Positions 1 through 9,688 are shown, numbered from the stretch's first letter. The stretch: 64,000 nucleotides of DNA from Hydrogenimonas sp. (GCA_003945285.1 AP019005.1:248001-312000), one strand, 5' to 3'. Notes: generated by a model not told the origin, from the sequence alone. Made by a program: numbers and translations.

Positions 1-143
1 ACTATCAGCATTTTAAGAAGCATAAGGAAAAGATCGCCCATCCATTTGAGCGACAGCATCGCTTCGGGCAGCCAGACTCCGCCGGCGATTCCGGCAAAGA
101 TGGCCGCAAGCGTAAGAGTCTCGGTAGACAGATACTTTTTCAT
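1..143 (-). CDS. Dicarboxylate/amino acid:cation symporter, N-terminus only (DAACS family)
   Basis: Only the first 47 codons lie in the window; the rest runs off the left edge. The peptide begins MKKYLSTETLTLAAIFAG and continues with a WMGDLFLMLLKMLI stretch. That matches the first helix and the conserved GDLFLxLLKMLxxPLV motif at the start of GltP/DctA-type sodium- or proton-coupled dicarboxylate and glutamate symporters of the inner membrane. The ATG overlaps the TGA of the upstream TRIC-family gene (ATGA), so the two are probably translationally coupled. The family call rests on this one motif; substrate cannot be judged. Confidence 0.6.
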   Translation of the reverse strand, partial: MKKYLSTETLTLAAIFAGIAGGVWLPEAMLSLKWMGDLFLMLLKMLI

Positions 144-757
144 TTCTCTCCCCCTATTTTCGGCAACTGCCACTTTTTTCTGTAGGCTATCAGCCTCAGC
201 GCCAGAGCCGCCGAGGCAATGATACCCAGTGTAAAACTGTTGAGGCACCCTAACCGGTCGCAAAGATATACGGATGCGGCTATAAGCAGTGCGATTGTAC
301 CGTAAAAATCGCTTGTGAGCACCATTGGTACTTCGTTCACCATAATGTCGCGCAGCATTCCGCCGCCGACCGCGGTAATGAACGCCAGAAGCATGACACC
401 GAATATGTTGAAGCCGGACTCTATGCCCACGAGTGCACCCGTTACCGCAAACGCCACGAGACCTATGCTGTCCATCAGGATGAAGATGGCGAACCTCTCG
501 GGCTGCTTTTTGGAGTGGAGTTTCAGTATGTAGGCTGCGGCTACCGCAAGTGTGACGATTATGAGTACCGAACTTTCGGTAAACGCTACCGGCATACGGC
601 CTACGATCACGTCACGTATCACACCGCCGCCCAGTGCCGTAAGAAAAGCGGCGATAAGTATGCCCAGTAGATCGAGCCCCTTCCGTACCCCCATAAGGTA
701 TCCGCTTATCGCGAAGCTGGCCAGACCAAGTGCGTCGGCGACCGAAAATAGTATCAT
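140..757 (-). CDS. Trimeric intracellular cation channel (TRIC/UPF0126) family membrane protein
   Basis: 205 residues, almost entirely hydrophobic, with about six or seven membrane helices arranged as two similar halves. Each half carries a glycine-rich motif (LTALGGGVIRD near residue 40 and ITAVGGGMLRD near 130), the hallmark of the YadS/YicG (UPF0126) family. Bacterial members are inner-membrane proteins related to TRIC cation channels; some are reported to affect glycine uptake. The start ATG overlaps the stop of the carbonic-anhydrase gene and the stop overlaps the start of the symporter, forming a three-gene ATGA-coupled unit. Transported substrate is unknown. Confidence 0.85.
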   Translation of the reverse strand: MILFSVADALGLASFAISGYLMGVRKGLDLLGILIAAFLTALGGGVIRDVIVGRMPVAFTESSVLIIVTLAVAAAYILKLHSKKQPERFAIFILMDSIGLVAFAVTGALVGIESGFNIFGVMLLAFITAVGGGMLRDIMVNEVPMVLTSDFYGTIALLIAASVYLCDRLGCLNSFTLGIIASAALALRLIAYRKKWQLPKIGGEK

Positions 758-1290
758 GCCAGATGGTCTATATAGTCGTCTTTGAAACCTACATAGCGGC
801 GTGCGGATGCGTAGAGCTCATCCACCTCCAGATCGCTCAGCTCCCTTACCGCTTTGGCCGGAGAGCCTATTATGAGGCTTCTTGGAGGAAACTCTTTGCC
901 CCCGGTAACGAGCGCCCCCGCGCCCACGATGGACTCCCTGCCTATAACGGCTCCGTCGAGTATCGTCGCGTTCATTCCGATAAGGCAGGCGTCGCCTATG
1001 GTGCATCCGTGCAGCATAACCCTGTGCCCTACCGTCACATCGCTGCCGATGATCGTAGGATATCCGTCGCTCATATCCGGGTTTTTGTAGTGGGTAACGT
1101 GGATCATGCTCAAGTCCTGGATGTTGGTCCTGTCGCCTATGCGTATCTTGTGGACGTCGGCGCGTATGACGCAGCCGAACCAGATGGAGCACTCCTCCCC
1201 CGTTTCTAGATCTCCTATCAGGGTGGCGTCGGGAGCCACCCAGCTCTTCTTCCCGATTTTCGGAAACCACTCCTTGTAGCGTAAAAGCAT
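754..1290 (-). CDS. Gamma-class carbonic anhydrase family protein
   Basis: 178 residues forming a left-handed beta-helix of hexapeptide repeats. The three histidines expected to bind the metal are visible in IHVTHYKN and in VGHRVMLHGC. The C-terminus has the helical tail typical of YrdA/PaaY-type members. Reversible CO2 hydration is the family activity, but many relatives have no proven activity. An open frame extends upstream to 1473, but similarity begins at MLLRYKEWF and an AAGGAG ribosome site lies just before that ATG, so the shorter start was chosen. It is the first gene of a coupled trio with the TRIC protein and symporter. Confidence 0.85.
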   Translation of the reverse strand: MLLRYKEWFPKIGKKSWVAPDATLIGDLETGEECSIWFGCVIRADVHKIRIGDRTNIQDLSMIHVTHYKNPDMSDGYPTIIGSDVTVGHRVMLHGCTIGDACLIGMNATILDGAVIGRESIVGAGALVTGGKEFPPRSLIIGSPAKAVRELSDLEVDELYASARRYVGFKDDYIDHLA

Positions 1291-1390
1291 CTGCACTCCT
1301 TTTTGGTTTGTAGCCGCTCTTCGGCGGGGATTGACTCTCCCTGCCCTCCGTTTCCGCAATAATTCAAAACTAAAGATAGATGAAGAGACG

Positions 1391-1495
1391 GGCCGGCAAA
1401 ATCTGCCGGTATTGCGATTTGAGCGGCAACGGGGCGTTATGAAAACCGCTTTTGCCAGAAGGGTAAACCGCACCTGTGTACAGGTTTTGCCGGCC
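1391..1495. repeat. 105-bp intergenic hairpin element with 11-bp perfect inverted ends
   Basis: The segment starts GGCCGGCAAAA and ends with its exact complement TTTTGCCGGCC. An inner GCGG...CCGC pair lies around the centre, so the whole unit could fold as a long imperfect hairpin. It sits between the carbonic-anhydrase start and the uvrB stop, in otherwise gene-free DNA. Its architecture resembles the longer hairpin at 47341-47508, but the end sequences differ. It may be a terminator, a small mobile repeat or both. Confidence 0.5.
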
Positions 1496-1530
1496 AGTCC
1501 GGGTTTGTTTGTTTGCGCTTGACTTAACTC

Positions 1531-3501
1531 TTACAGCTTTTTTATCTTCTCTATCTCGTCTCTCAGCCGTGCAGCCTCCTCGAACTCCAATCTTTTGGCA
1601 GCCTCTTTCATCTTTTTTGTCAACTCTTTTACTATCTTCTGGCGCTCTTTCGCCGGCATCTTCTCTATTTTGCTACTCTTTTGATACAGAATGCCGTGGT
1701 CTTCGAGCCTTAGGTTCTCATCTAGCCGTCTTCCAACCGATTTGGGTGTTATGCCGTGCTCCTCGTTGTAGAGCTTCTGCCTTTTTCTTCTGTGCAGGGT
1801 TATATCTATGGCATTTTTCATCGAGTCGGTCATCTTTTGTGCATACATTATCACCCTGCCGTTGAGGTTTCTGGCTGCACGCCCCATCGTCTGTATAAGC
1901 GCAGTTTCCGAGCGTAGAAAGCCCTCTTTGTCGGCATCCAGGATCGCCACGAGGCTGACTTCCGGAAGATCGAGCCCCTCTCTGAGCAGGTTTATCCCTA
2001 CGAGGACGTCGAATTCGCCCGTTCTGAGGCTTCTGATGATCTGGTTCCGCTCTATGGCGTCGATATCCGAGTGCATATACTTCACCCGAAGTCCCAGGTC
2101 GTTGTAGTAGGTGGTCAGCTCTTCGGCCATCTTCTTCGTGAGTACCGTGACAAGCACCCTCTCTCCGCGTTCGACGACCTTTTTGATTTCGTCGTAGAGG
2201 TGCTCTACCTGGTATCTGCTGTCTACAACCTCCACCTCCGGGTCGAGCAGACCCGTGGGGCGGATGATCTGCTCCGCGACAACCGCGCTCAGCCCTATCT
2301 CCAGCTCCGCCGGTGTCGCGGAGACGAAGAGGTAGTGGGGTGCCTTCTCTATGAACTCTTCGAACCTCAAAGGGCGGTTGTCCAGAGCGCTCGGAAGCCT
2401 GAAGCCGTACTCCACGAGAACCTCTTTTCTGCTTCTGTCCCCTGCGTACATTCCCCGAAACTGCGGCAGACTCACATGCGATTCGTCTACGATTATCAGG
2501 TATGGTCTGCCTTTCAGCTCGAAGTAGTCGAGCAGGGAGTACGGTGTCTCTCCCGGCTTTTTGTCCGTAAGGTGGCGGGCATAGTTCTCGATACCCTTGC
2601 ACATACCCGTAGTCTCCAGCATCTCCAGGTCGAATTCCGTCCGCTGTTTGAGGCGCTGATACTCCAGAAGCTTACCCTCCTTCTTGAACCAGGCGAGTCT
2701 TTCGGCGAGCTCCTCCTCTATGCTCTTGATGGCCTGCTGAAGCTTGTCGCCTCCCACTATGAAGTTGCTGGCGGCATAGATCGTGGTCGTTTTGAGGTCG
2801 GAGATTTTTCTATTGGTGAGCGGGTCGAAGGTGTAGATCGCCTCGATCTCGTCGCCGAAGAACTCGATGCGCAACGCCTCCTCTTCGCTGTAGGCGGGGT
2901 AGATATCCACCACGTCGCCGCTGAGGCGGAAATCACCGCGGTCGAAGAAGTTGTCGTTTCTCTTGTAGCCCATCTCCACGAGTCTCAAAAGGAGGGTGCG
3001 CTGGTCGATCTCGTCGCCGATTTCCAGCTTCTGGACCATCTTTTTGTACTCGATCGGGTTTCCGAGTCCGTAGTTGGCCGAGACCGATGCGACCACGATT
3101 ACGTCGTCGTAGCTCAGCAGGGAGGCGGTGGCGCTTAGCCTTAGGCGCTCCAACTCGTCGTTTATGGAGCTGTCCTTCTCTATGAAGAGGTCCTGCCTCG
3201 GTATGTAGGCTTCGGGCTGGTAGTAGTCGTAGTAGCTTATGAAATACTCCACATGGTTGTCAGGAAAGAAGCCTTTGAATTCACTGTAGAGCTGTGCCGC
3301 CAGGGTTTTGTTGTGCGTCATTATCAGTGTCGGTATCTGCAGGTTCTGAATGATCTGCGCCATAGTGAAGGTCTTTCCGCTGCCCGTCACCCCCAGCAGT
3401 GTCTGGTAGCGGTTGCCGGCCTCTATGGAGTTGGTTAAAAGTTTTATCGCCTGCGGCTGATCTCCCGCCGGCTTGAAATCGCTCTTTAGTTCGAAAAGCA
3501 A
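1531..3501 (-). CDS. uvrB: Excinuclease ABC subunit B (UvrB)
   Basis: About 656 residues. UvrB is the damage-verifying helicase of nucleotide excision repair, loading with UvrA and recruiting UvrC. Visible landmarks are Walker A ([10 protein letters not shown] near residue 40), the beta-hairpin region with [10 protein letters not shown], the DESHVSLPQ motif, helicase motifs including QTMGRAARN, and the C-terminal UVR motif that contacts UvrC. The start is a TTG giving (M)[10 protein letters not shown], in register with family starts, with AGGAG four bases upstream. An upstream TTG at 3528 in the same frame would add nine non-conserved residues. Divergent from the small coiled-coil gene. Confidence 0.95.
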   Translation of the reverse strand: MLFELKSDFKPAGDQPQAIKLLTNSIEAGNRYQTLLGVTGSGKTFTMAQIIQNLQIPTLIMTHNKTLAAQLYSEFKGFFPDNHVEYFISYYDYYQPEAYIPRQDLFIEKDSSINDELERLRLSATASLLSYDDVIVVASVSANYGLGNPIEYKKMVQKLEIGDEIDQRTLLLRLVEMGYKRNDNFFDRGDFRLSGDVVDIYPAYSEEEALRIEFFGDEIEAIYTFDPLTNRKISDLKTTTIYAASNFIVGGDKLQQAIKSIEEELAERLAWFKKEGKLLEYQRLKQRTEFDLEMLETTGMCKGIENYARHLTDKKPGETPYSLLDYFELKGRPYLIIVDESHVSLPQFRGMYAGDRSRKEVLVEYGFRLPSALDNRPLRFEEFIEKAPHYLFVSATPAELEIGLSAVVAEQIIRPTGLLDPEVEVVDSRYQVEHLYDEIKKVVERGERVLVTVLTKKMAEELTTYYNDLGLRVKYMHSDIDAIERNQIIRSLRTGEFDVLVGINLLREGLDLPEVSLVAILDADKEGFLRSETALIQTMGRAARNLNGRVIMYAQKMTDSMKNAIDITLHRRKRQKLYNEEHGITPKSVGRRLDENLRLEDHGILYQKSSKIEKMPAKERQKIVKELTKKMKEAAKRLEFEEAARLRDEIEKIKKL

Positions 3502-3555
3502 GATGCTCCTTTTCTGTTTGCGGCTCAAAAGTGGTTGGATTTATAGGAATTAGTC

Positions 3556-3565
3556 TATAATTATA
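3556..3565. promoter_or_regulatory. Shared palindromic -10 element for divergent promoters (uvrB and coiled-coil gene)
   Basis: The 10-bp palindrome TATAATTATA gives a perfect TATAAT on each strand. On the minus strand a TTGGCT lies 16 bases upstream of the TATAAT facing uvrB. On the plus strand TTGGAT lies 15 bases upstream. RNA polymerase binding toward one gene would exclude the other. Confidence 0.55.
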
Positions 3566-3598
3566 CCAGCCATACACAAATAGCCAAGGATTTTTAAT

Positions 3599-3829
3599 AT
3601 GGAGAATATACCGGTCATCGAACAGCTTTCCCGGAGAGTGGATGAGGTTGTCGCCAGGCTCAAGCGTCTGGAGGAGGAGAATATCCGTCTGCGCAACGAG
3701 CTTGTGGCGGCAAAGGGGCAGAGTGAAGCCAAAGATGCACAGATAGCAAAACTGACTGAAGAGCTTGCCATGAAAGATCTCGAGATCGAAGAGGTCATCG
3801 GCAAGATAGAAGCGATGTTGGGCGAATAG
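3599..3829 (+). CDS. Small coiled-coil protein, ZapB-like
   Basis: 76 residues, nearly all a heptad-patterned coiled coil (IEQLSRRVDEVVARLKRLEEE onward) with high Glu/Lys/Leu content and no membrane segment. Size and composition resemble ZapB-type cell-division coiled coils, but coiled coils match many families, so the assignment is tentative. An AAGGA ribosome site precedes the ATG. The stop is eight bases before the next small gene, so the two are probably co-expressed and may interact. Confidence 0.6.
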   Translation: MENIPVIEQLSRRVDEVVARLKRLEEENIRLRNELVAAKGQSEAKDAQIAKLTEELAMKDLEIEEVIGKIEAMLGE

Positions 3830-3837
3830 GCGAAACG

Positions 3838-4053
3838 ATGAAAAAGATCTCTCTCGTCATCGGCGGGAAACGTTATACGATAACACTCGAAGAGCCTTTC
3901 GCGGATGAGGTGGAGAAGGAGCTGACGGAGCTGTTCGACCCTGCAAACGACAACGAGACAAAGAGACTTCTACAGGCGTTTCTCACCAAGCAGATAGAGT
4001 TCCTGGAGCTCGAAAAGAGACTCGAAGAGCTGCTCGAAAAACTTCCGAAATGA
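3838..4053 (+). CDS. Small ZapA-like protein
   Basis: 71 residues. The N-terminus MKKISLVIGGKRYTITLEE matches the beta-strand start typical of ZapA (xVxIxGKxYxI), and the rest is a charged helix ending in EKRLEELLEKLPK. ZapA binds FtsZ at the division ring and works with ZapB. The protein is shorter than usual ZapA (about 90-110 residues), so it may be a lineage-specific short form or an unrelated small protein. Its pairing with a ZapB-like coiled coil supports a division role by context only. Confidence 0.5.
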   Translation: MKKISLVIGGKRYTITLEEPFADEVEKELTELFDPANDNETKRLLQAFLTKQIEFLELEKRLEELLEKLPK

Positions 4054-4152
4054 CTTTTTCCAAAATTAAGTAAACATTTACGCAAATTGGCCGATAATAG
4101 CATCGAGCCTTTGTAGCGACAAAGGACAGACACCACATTTAAAGGAGTTGCT

Positions 4153-4614
4153 ATGCGACGAGGTTTTACAATGATCGAGTTGATCTTCGTGATCGTTATT
4201 CTGGGAATTCTGGCGGCGGTCGCCATTCCGAAACTGGCTGCTACAAGAGATGATGCGAAAATTTCGAAACTCTCAGCCAATCTAAGTACGCTTCTAAGCG
4301 ATGCGGCGGCATACTACACATCGCAGGGGCAGGCCAACTGGAAAAATGCAAATTGGGGAGATGTTACGAATGTCGAGCTTTATACAGATACAACCGGCTC
4401 TACCTCCGCAAAAGGCAGTGCTGTTACGACGGCAGTCTATATTGTGGATGAGCCAGGAAACGGAACTGACTGTTTTGACATCACTGCGACTTCAGACGGA
4501 AACTTGACCATCGCCAATGGAGCCGGTACGTCGGAAGTCTGCAAAGGAGCACAGGCGTTGGCAAAAGATCTTATCAAGACTCACTCCTTCGGGGGTCAAA
4601 GAATAGCCCGCTGA
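4153..4614 (+). CDS. Type IV prepilin-like / pseudopilin protein
   Basis: 153 residues. A very short leader MRRG is followed by FTMIELIFVIVILGILAAVA: the prepilin-peptidase site (G|F) and Glu at mature position +5, then one hydrophobic helix. The C-terminal globular part contains two cysteines (TDCFD and SEVCKG) that could form the pilin disulfide loop. A strong AAAGGAG site precedes the ATG. Mature protein would be an inner-membrane pilus or type II secretion/competence subunit. A second prepilin gene lies downstream, separated by a repeat element. Exact system not identifiable. Confidence 0.85.
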   Translation: MRRGFTMIELIFVIVILGILAAVAIPKLAATRDDAKISKLSANLSTLLSDAAAYYTSQGQANWKNANWGDVTNVELYTDTTGSTSAKGSAVTTAVYIVDEPGNGTDCFDITATSDGNLTIANGAGTSEVCKGAQALAKDLIKTHSFGGQRIAR

Positions 4615-4734
4615 TTCTGAACCGCCGAGGGCTCTCTATTCGGTAAATCAGTTTCCGCCCCCCTTGGGGGCTATATTAAAGTGTAATATAAAGGGTCCGA
4701 AGGGTATGGCTCTTTATATTGGACTTAAACGTAA

Positions 4735-4853
4735 AGCTTGAGCGAAGTCCAAGCCTTGGCGGGGAGTGACTCTTCCCCCTGCGCCCCCCTTAAGCTGCGA
4801 AATAGTAGATTTCGAGATGATGTCACGCTTTTTGCGTAACATCGGTTAACAAT
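4735..4853 (-). repeat. Dispersed intergenic repeat, copy 1 (about 120 bp)
   Basis: Read on the minus strand, this segment aligns along its length with 41853-41975: a GATGTTACGC-A5-GCGTGACATC hairpin, two ATTTCG-like blocks, a GGGGG...TCACTCCCCGCC section, then AAGGCTTGGACTTCGCTCAAGCTTTACG. Similarity is roughly three in four bases by eye, with one single-base gap. It sits between the two prepilin genes. The adjoining 4615-4734 stretch holds a further AATATAAAG/CTTTATATT inverted repeat and no gene. Confidence 0.7.
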
Positions 4854-4876
4854 TGAAATTCGGGAAAAAGATAGCT

Positions 4877-5323
4877 ATGGAAAGTTTAGGAAACAGAGGC
4901 GGCTTTACCTTGTTGGAGCTCGTTTTCGTCATTGTCGTTATAGGCATACTGGCTTCCGTAGCCATGCCGAGGCTCTGGGTGACCAGAGACGACGCGATAA
5001 TAACGAAGGGGAGATCGGACGTAGCGACGATCAGAAGCGCGATAGCCACTCTGAAGCAGAAGAACCTTCTGGAACAGGCCTCGACCCTGCTGCCGGCGAC
5101 TCTCGACACCGCCGCCAGCAATACTGAGAATGAGCAGCTGTTTACAAATCTGCTCGACTATCCCATATACTCGAAAGATGCCGACGGGCATTGGATGAAA
5201 ACCGGCAATACCGAATATTCCTACAAAGTGATGAATAACAGTGTAGTCTTCGATTATAACCCTGCCACAGGAAGATTTGATTGTGATCACACTAACGAAT
5301 ACTGCAGAAAGCTGACCCACTGA
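4877..5323 (+). CDS. Type IV prepilin-like / pseudopilin protein
   Basis: 148 residues from the chosen ATG (MESLGNRGG|FTLLELVF). The prepilin-peptidase cleavage site, Glu+5 and hydrophobic helix (LLELVFVIVVIGILASVA) are clear. Two cysteines near the C-terminus (RFDCDHTNEYCRK) could form a disulfide. An upstream in-frame TTG at 4853 would lengthen the leader by eight residues; neither start has a strong ribosome site. Similar to the prepilin at 4153 through the N-terminal half (RDDA motif shared), so they are probably paralogues. Ten bases separate it from priA. Confidence 0.85.
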   Translation: MESLGNRGGFTLLELVFVIVVIGILASVAMPRLWVTRDDAIITKGRSDVATIRSAIATLKQKNLLEQASTLLPATLDTAASNTENEQLFTNLLDYPIYSKDADGHWMKTGNTEYSYKVMNNSVVFDYNPATGRFDCDHTNEYCRKLTH

Positions 5324-5333
5324 TCAGAGATAT

Positions 5334-7169
5334 ATGTACTACTACGATGTTTGTCTTCTAGGCAGACGAGCCCCCACTTTTACCTTTCATTATGATGAAA
5401 AGATAGAGCCGTATACCGTTGTAGACGTAGAGGTGCGCGGAAAAAGTGTGAAAGGTGCGGTCGTGTCCGGGGTCGAACCCCCCTCTTTCGATACGAGCCC
5501 GATATGTGAAGCCGGACCTTTCAGGTTTGCCGATTATCAGGTTCAGACCGCTCTTTTCATAAGGGACTACTACTCATGTACGCTCGGTGAGGCGCTGGCG
5601 CTTTTCGAACCTTTCTCCAAAGAGACGGGTGCAGGTTCGGCTATGCCCGAAGATGTGAATATCTCTCTCTCGGCCGCTCAGGACGAAGCGCTGAAGAGTC
5701 TGTCGGCAAAGGAGTCGGCTCTTCTTTTTGCGCCCACCGGCAGCGGAAAGACCGAAATATATATGAAGCTCTTCGAGCGTGCGCTGAAGAGTGGAAAGAG
5801 TTCTGTTTTTCTGATGCCGGAGATAAGTCTTACGCCGCAGATGGAGAAGAGGCTCAGGGCCCACTTCGGAGATATCGTGGCCATCTGGCACTCCAGGCTT
5901 ACAAAGAAGAGGCGCGAAGAGACGCTGGGGCGTATACGAAGCGGGGAAGTGCGCATAGTGGCGGGACCGAGGTCGGCTCTCTTTCTGCCGTTGAGGGATA
6001 TCGGCCTGATAGTGGTCGACGAAGAGCACGACGACAGCTACAAGGCGCACAACCGTCCGCGCTACCATGCGAGAGATCTCGCTCTTTTCATGGGTAGAAA
6101 GCTTGGGGCCCGGGTGGTGCTGGGAAGTGCGACACCGAGCGTGGCCACCTACTCCAGACAGCCGGTTGCAAGAATCAAAGAGCCCTATATCAAAACTAAA
6201 AAGAGGTTCATCTTTGAAAAAGGAGGGTGTGCACTGACGCCTGCCATGATCGAGGCTATAGAGAGCCATACGGCTGCCGGTGGCCAGGCCCTGGTTTTCC
6301 TTCCTACCAGGGGAAATTTCAAATATCTATACTGCGACAACTGCGGCTATACGGTCGAGTGCCCCTTCTGTTCGGTCGGTATGACTCTTCACAGGAACCA
6401 GAGAGTCGTCCGCTGCCACTATTGCGGTTATGCCGAGAAGATTCCCCCGTTCTGTCCTAAATGCAGGTCGATCATACAGAGTGACAGAATGGGTACTGCA
6501 GAGGTGGTGGAGCAGCTCGGTGAGCGTTTTTGCGATCTGAAGATTCAGCAGTTCGACAAAGATACCATCACGACGGCCGGCAAACTGCAGAAGGCGCTCG
6601 ACAGGTTCGCCCGAAAAGAGACCGACATTATCGTAGGTACCCAGATGCTCGCTAAAGGGCACGACTACCCGGACATAACCCTTGCGATCATACTGGGGCT
6701 CGACTATATGCTGGCGCTTCCGGACTACAGGGCCAGGGAGAGGGCGCTCTCACTCTTCTTCCAGATCTCCGGCCGTGCGGGGCGCACGAAAGAGGCCACT
6801 GTGATCGTGCAGACGAACCAGCCGGAATTTTTTACCGAATATATCGGAGATTACGAAAAGTTTCTGAAGGAGGAGTTGGAGTTCAGAGAGGGGCTCTACC
6901 CGCCCTCCATGCACCTGTGCCGACTCCTTTTCGCCTCGAAAGATGAGAAGAGCGGTGCGGCGAAGGTAGCCGACGTAAAAAGGGCCATCGAGCGGTTCGG
7001 TATTGTGGAGATAGTGGGTGCCGGCAAAGCCCCGATCGAAAAGATTGCGGGCAGGTTCCGCTTCAACATTCTTCTAAGGAGTCCCGGACGCGGTGAACTT
7101 CTGCGAGTCGTCAAGGCGGTCGACGACGGCAGCTTCGAGGTCGATATGGACCCCGTAGATTTTGCCTGA
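5334..7169 (+). CDS. priA: Primosomal protein N' (PriA helicase)
   Basis: 611 residues. PriA is the 3'-5' helicase that restarts stalled replication forks and reloads DnaB. Walker A is [11 protein letters not shown] near residue 135 and Walker B is [11 protein letters not shown]. The zinc module has eight cysteines (CDNC, CPFC, CHYC, CPKC) between about residues 335 and 380. Helicase motif VI-like QISGRAGR is near 480. The length is shorter than the roughly 730 residues of E. coli PriA, as is common in Campylobacterota. dnaB lies three genes away in the same direction. Confidence 0.95.
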   Translation: MYYYDVCLLGRRAPTFTFHYDEKIEPYTVVDVEVRGKSVKGAVVSGVEPPSFDTSPICEAGPFRFADYQVQTALFIRDYYSCTLGEALALFEPFSKETGAGSAMPEDVNISLSAAQDEALKSLSAKESALLFAPTGSGKTEIYMKLFERALKSGKSSVFLMPEISLTPQMEKRLRAHFGDIVAIWHSRLTKKRREETLGRIRSGEVRIVAGPRSALFLPLRDIGLIVVDEEHDDSYKAHNRPRYHARDLALFMGRKLGARVVLGSATPSVATYSRQPVARIKEPYIKTKKRFIFEKGGCALTPAMIEAIESHTAAGGQALVFLPTRGNFKYLYCDNCGYTVECPFCSVGMTLHRNQRVVRCHYCGYAEKIPPFCPKCRSIIQSDRMGTAEVVEQLGERFCDLKIQQFDKDTITTAGKLQKALDRFARKETDIIVGTQMLAKGHDYPDITLAIILGLDYMLALPDYRARERALSLFFQISGRAGRTKEATVIVQTNQPEFFTEYIGDYEKFLKEELEFREGLYPPSMHLCRLLFASKDEKSGAAKVADVKRAIERFGIVEIVGAGKAPIEKIAGRFRFNILLRSPGRGELLRVVKAVDDGSFEVDMDPVDFA

Positions 7170-7177
7170 ATATTCGA

Positions 7178-7183
7178 TATAAT
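7178..7183 (+). promoter_or_regulatory. -10 box six bases before ispG start (predicted leaderless)
   Basis: A perfect TATAAT occurs in TTCGATATAATCCTTTTATG, with only six bases before the ispG ATG and no Shine-Dalgarno sequence. A transcript started at the usual distance would begin at or next to the ATG. No convincing -35 is seen. Confidence 0.5.
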
Positions 7184-7189
7184 CCTTTT

Positions 7190-8251
7190 ATGATTAAACG
7201 CTACCCGACAAAACAGATATATGTCGGCGATGTCGCCGTTGGCGGCGATGCGCCGATATCGGTCCAGTCCATGACATACTCCCGTACCGCCGATGTGGAT
7301 GCCACGGTGGAGCAGATAAACCGCCTCCATTTCGCCGGGGCGGATATAGTGCGCGTCGCCGTGCCCGACTATGAGGATGCCGACGCGCTAAAAGAGATAA
7401 GGTCCAGAACCTCCCTGCCGCTCGTTGCAGATATCCATTTCAACTACCGTCTGGCGCTCATAGCCGCCGAGTCGGTCGACTGTATAAGAATCAACCCCGG
7501 TAACATAGGAGATAAAGAGAGGGTGAGGGAGGTCGTGAAAGCGTGCAGGGAGCACGATATTCCCATTCGGATAGGTGTCAACTGCGGTTCGCTGGAGAAG
7601 AGGTTCGAAGAGCGCTACGGCCAGACGGCCAGAGGCATGGTGGAGTCCGCGCTCTACAACATAAAGTTTCTTGAGGACCTCGATTTCACGAACATAAAAA
7701 TATCGATGAAAGCGAGCGATGTGGAGCGTACCGTCGAGGCGTACAGAACTCTGCGTCCGATGGTGGAGTACCCGTTTCACCTCGGAGTGACCGAAGCGGG
7801 AACGGTCTTTCATGCCACGATAAAGAGTGCTATCGGGCTGGGGACCCTGCTGCTCGAAGGTATCGGAGACACGATGCGTGTCTCGATAACCGGCGAACTC
7901 GAAAAAGAGATAGAGGTCGCACGCGCAATTTTGAAAGACAGCGGTGTGGCCAAAGAGGGGTTGAATATCATCTCCTGCCCGACATGCGGGCGTATAGAGG
8001 CCGACCTGGTGAAAGCCGTGGCAGAGGTGGAAGAGAGGACCAAACATATAAAAGAGCCCTTGAATGTCTCGGTCATGGGGTGTGTCGTAAATGCCATAGG
8101 AGAGGCCAAAAGCGCCGATGTCGCCATAGCCTACGGCAAAGGGAGCGGCCTTGTTATGGTAAAGGGCGAAGTGGTGGCGAAACTGCCGGAGAGAGAGCTT
8201 GTGGAGAGATTTCTGCAGGAGGTCGAAAAGATGGCGAAAGGGATGGAGTAG
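7190..8251 (+). CDS. ispG: 4-hydroxy-3-methylbut-2-enyl-diphosphate synthase (IspG/GcpE)
   Basis: 353 residues. IspG performs the reductive step from MEcPP to HMBPP in the MEP isoprenoid pathway, using a [4Fe-4S] cluster. The cluster ligands are visible in ISCPTCGR and in [11 protein letters not shown], the latter also giving the conserved Glu. The TIM-barrel N-terminus contains [16 protein letters not shown] and the barrel motif RINPGNIG. The ATG lacks a ribosome site but lies directly after a TATAAT. The stop is three bases before dnaB. Confidence 0.96.
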   Translation: MIKRYPTKQIYVGDVAVGGDAPISVQSMTYSRTADVDATVEQINRLHFAGADIVRVAVPDYEDADALKEIRSRTSLPLVADIHFNYRLALIAAESVDCIRINPGNIGDKERVREVVKACREHDIPIRIGVNCGSLEKRFEERYGQTARGMVESALYNIKFLEDLDFTNIKISMKASDVERTVEAYRTLRPMVEYPFHLGVTEAGTVFHATIKSAIGLGTLLLEGIGDTMRVSITGELEKEIEVARAILKDSGVAKEGLNIISCPTCGRIEADLVKAVAEVEERTKHIKEPLNVSVMGCVVNAIGEAKSADVAIAYGKGSGLVMVKGEVVAKLPERELVERFLQEVEKMAKGME

Positions 8252-8254
8252 AGA

Positions 8255-9688
8255 GTGGAAGAGCATCTGTATAATCTGAATATAGAGCGTGCGGTTTTAA
8301 GTACGATCATCTTCGATCCGGCCGAGTATGAAGAGATTGCTTCGCAGTTGAGGCCCGAAGATTTCTACCATCCGTTTCATCAGAAGCTCTTCGCGGCGAT
8401 GGAGGAGCTCTTCAGGGCCGATATGCCGATAGACGAAGAGTTTCTGAGAGAGAAGCTCAGCGCCAAAAAGCAGTTCGACGAGGTGGCGTTTCTGGATATT
8501 CTGGGAGCCAACCCGCTCTCAAATACCGGCGCATACATAAAAGAGATCAAGGCGAAGTCGCAGAAGAGGGCGCTTGTAGGACTTGCCACCGAGATAAAGA
8601 AGCTCACCATCGAGGAGGATATGCCGGTAGCCGATGTTATGGATGCGGTGGAGTCGAAACTCTATGCCATCACATCCGAGGGGTCGACACAGGATTTCCG
8701 CGAGAGCGAAGAGATGGCACTGAGCACCGTCGAGTATATCAAAAAGATGAAAGAGCGCGGCAACTCGATGCTTATCGGCGTCGATACCGGCTTCAAAGAG
8801 CTGAACAGAATGACATCCGGATTCGGAGAGGGAGATCTTGTCATAGTTGCGGCAAGACCGTCGATGGGGAAAACGGCATTTACGCTGAATATGGCGCTGA
8901 AAGCACTCGAAAACGGTGACGGGGTCGCCTTCTTCTCGCTTGAGATGCCGGCCGAACAGCTAGTTTTGCGGCTCCTAAGCGCAAAGACCTCCATAGCGCT
9001 GCAGGATCTGCGTGTAGGCAACCTGACCGACGAAGAGTGGACCAGGCTTTCAGAAGCGGTTGACTGGCTCAGCTCCCGTAAGCTTTTCGTCGACGATGAA
9101 GGCTCGATCAACATTCACCAGGTGAGGGCCAAGCTGCGAAAACTCAAAGCGCACCATCCCGAGATAAAGGTGGCGATGATCGACTACCTCCAGCTTATGA
9201 ACAGCGGGAGCAACAAAGACCGCCACCAGGAGGTGAGTGAAATATCCAGGGGGCTCAAGATGCTGGCGCGTGAACTGGAGATCCCGATAATCGCCCTTTC
9301 GCAGCTCAACCGTTCACTCGAATCGAGAGCCGACAAACGCCCCATGCTCTCAGACCTCCGTGAGTCTGGCGCCATAGAGCAGGATGCCGACATAATCCTG
9401 TTCGTATACCGTGACGACGTATACCGCATTCGCGAAGAGAAAGAGAAGGAGATGAAAGCCCGGGCGGAGGGCAGGGAGTACAAATCCAACTTCCACGAAA
9501 GGGAGGAGGAGGATGCGGAGATTATCATAGGCAAGCAGCGTAACGGCCCCACCGGAATCATAGAGCTGAAGTTCCAGAAACGGTTCACCAGGTTCGTAGA
9601 CGCTGGTCATGTTCCGGTTGAAATAGTATATGAACAGAGCAATATAGATACCGGCAGCGAAACGAAAATTGAGCTTCCACCTATCTAA
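8255..9688 (+). CDS. dnaB: Replicative DNA helicase (DnaB)
   Basis: 477 residues starting at GTG. The N-terminal domain binds primase (IERAVLSTIIFDPAEYEEI). The RecA-like C-terminal domain has Walker A AARPSMGKTAFT near residue 210, Walker B VAMIDYLQLM and the SQLNRSLESR arginine-finger region. DnaB is the hexameric helicase at the replication fork. Its 3' end overlaps the comEC start by 20 bases, so comEC is probably translated by coupling. Grouping with priA is a replication-restart theme. Confidence 0.96.
   Translation: MEEHLYNLNIERAVLSTIIFDPAEYEEIASQLRPEDFYHPFHQKLFAAMEELFRADMPIDEEFLREKLSAKKQFDEVAFLDILGANPLSNTGAYIKEIKAKSQKRALVGLATEIKKLTIEEDMPVADVMDAVESKLYAITSEGSTQDFRESEEMALSTVEYIKKMKERGNSMLIGVDTGFKELNRMTSGFGEGDLVIVAARPSMGKTAFTLNMALKALENGDGVAFFSLEMPAEQLVLRLLSAKTSIALQDLRVGNLTDEEWTRLSEAVDWLSSRKLFVDDEGSINIHQVRAKLRKLKAHHPEIKVAMIDYLQLMNSGSNKDRHQEVSEISRGLKMLARELEIPIIALSQLNRSLESRADKRPMLSDLRESGAIEQDADIILFVYRDDVYRIREEKEKEMKARAEGREYKSNFHEREEEDAEIIIGKQRNGPTGIIELKFQKRFTRFVDAGHVPVEIVYEQSNIDTGSETKIELPPI

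Noticed and set aside
1291-1473. N-terminal extension of the carbonic anhydrase frame
   Set aside because: The extra 61 residues are unconserved and cover the hairpin element; a good ribosome site precedes the internal ATG.
2071-3138. 355-residue open frame antisense to uvrB
   Set aside because: It lies wholly within the uvrB coding region, has no recognisable domain, and its amino acid pattern mirrors codon bias of the true strand.
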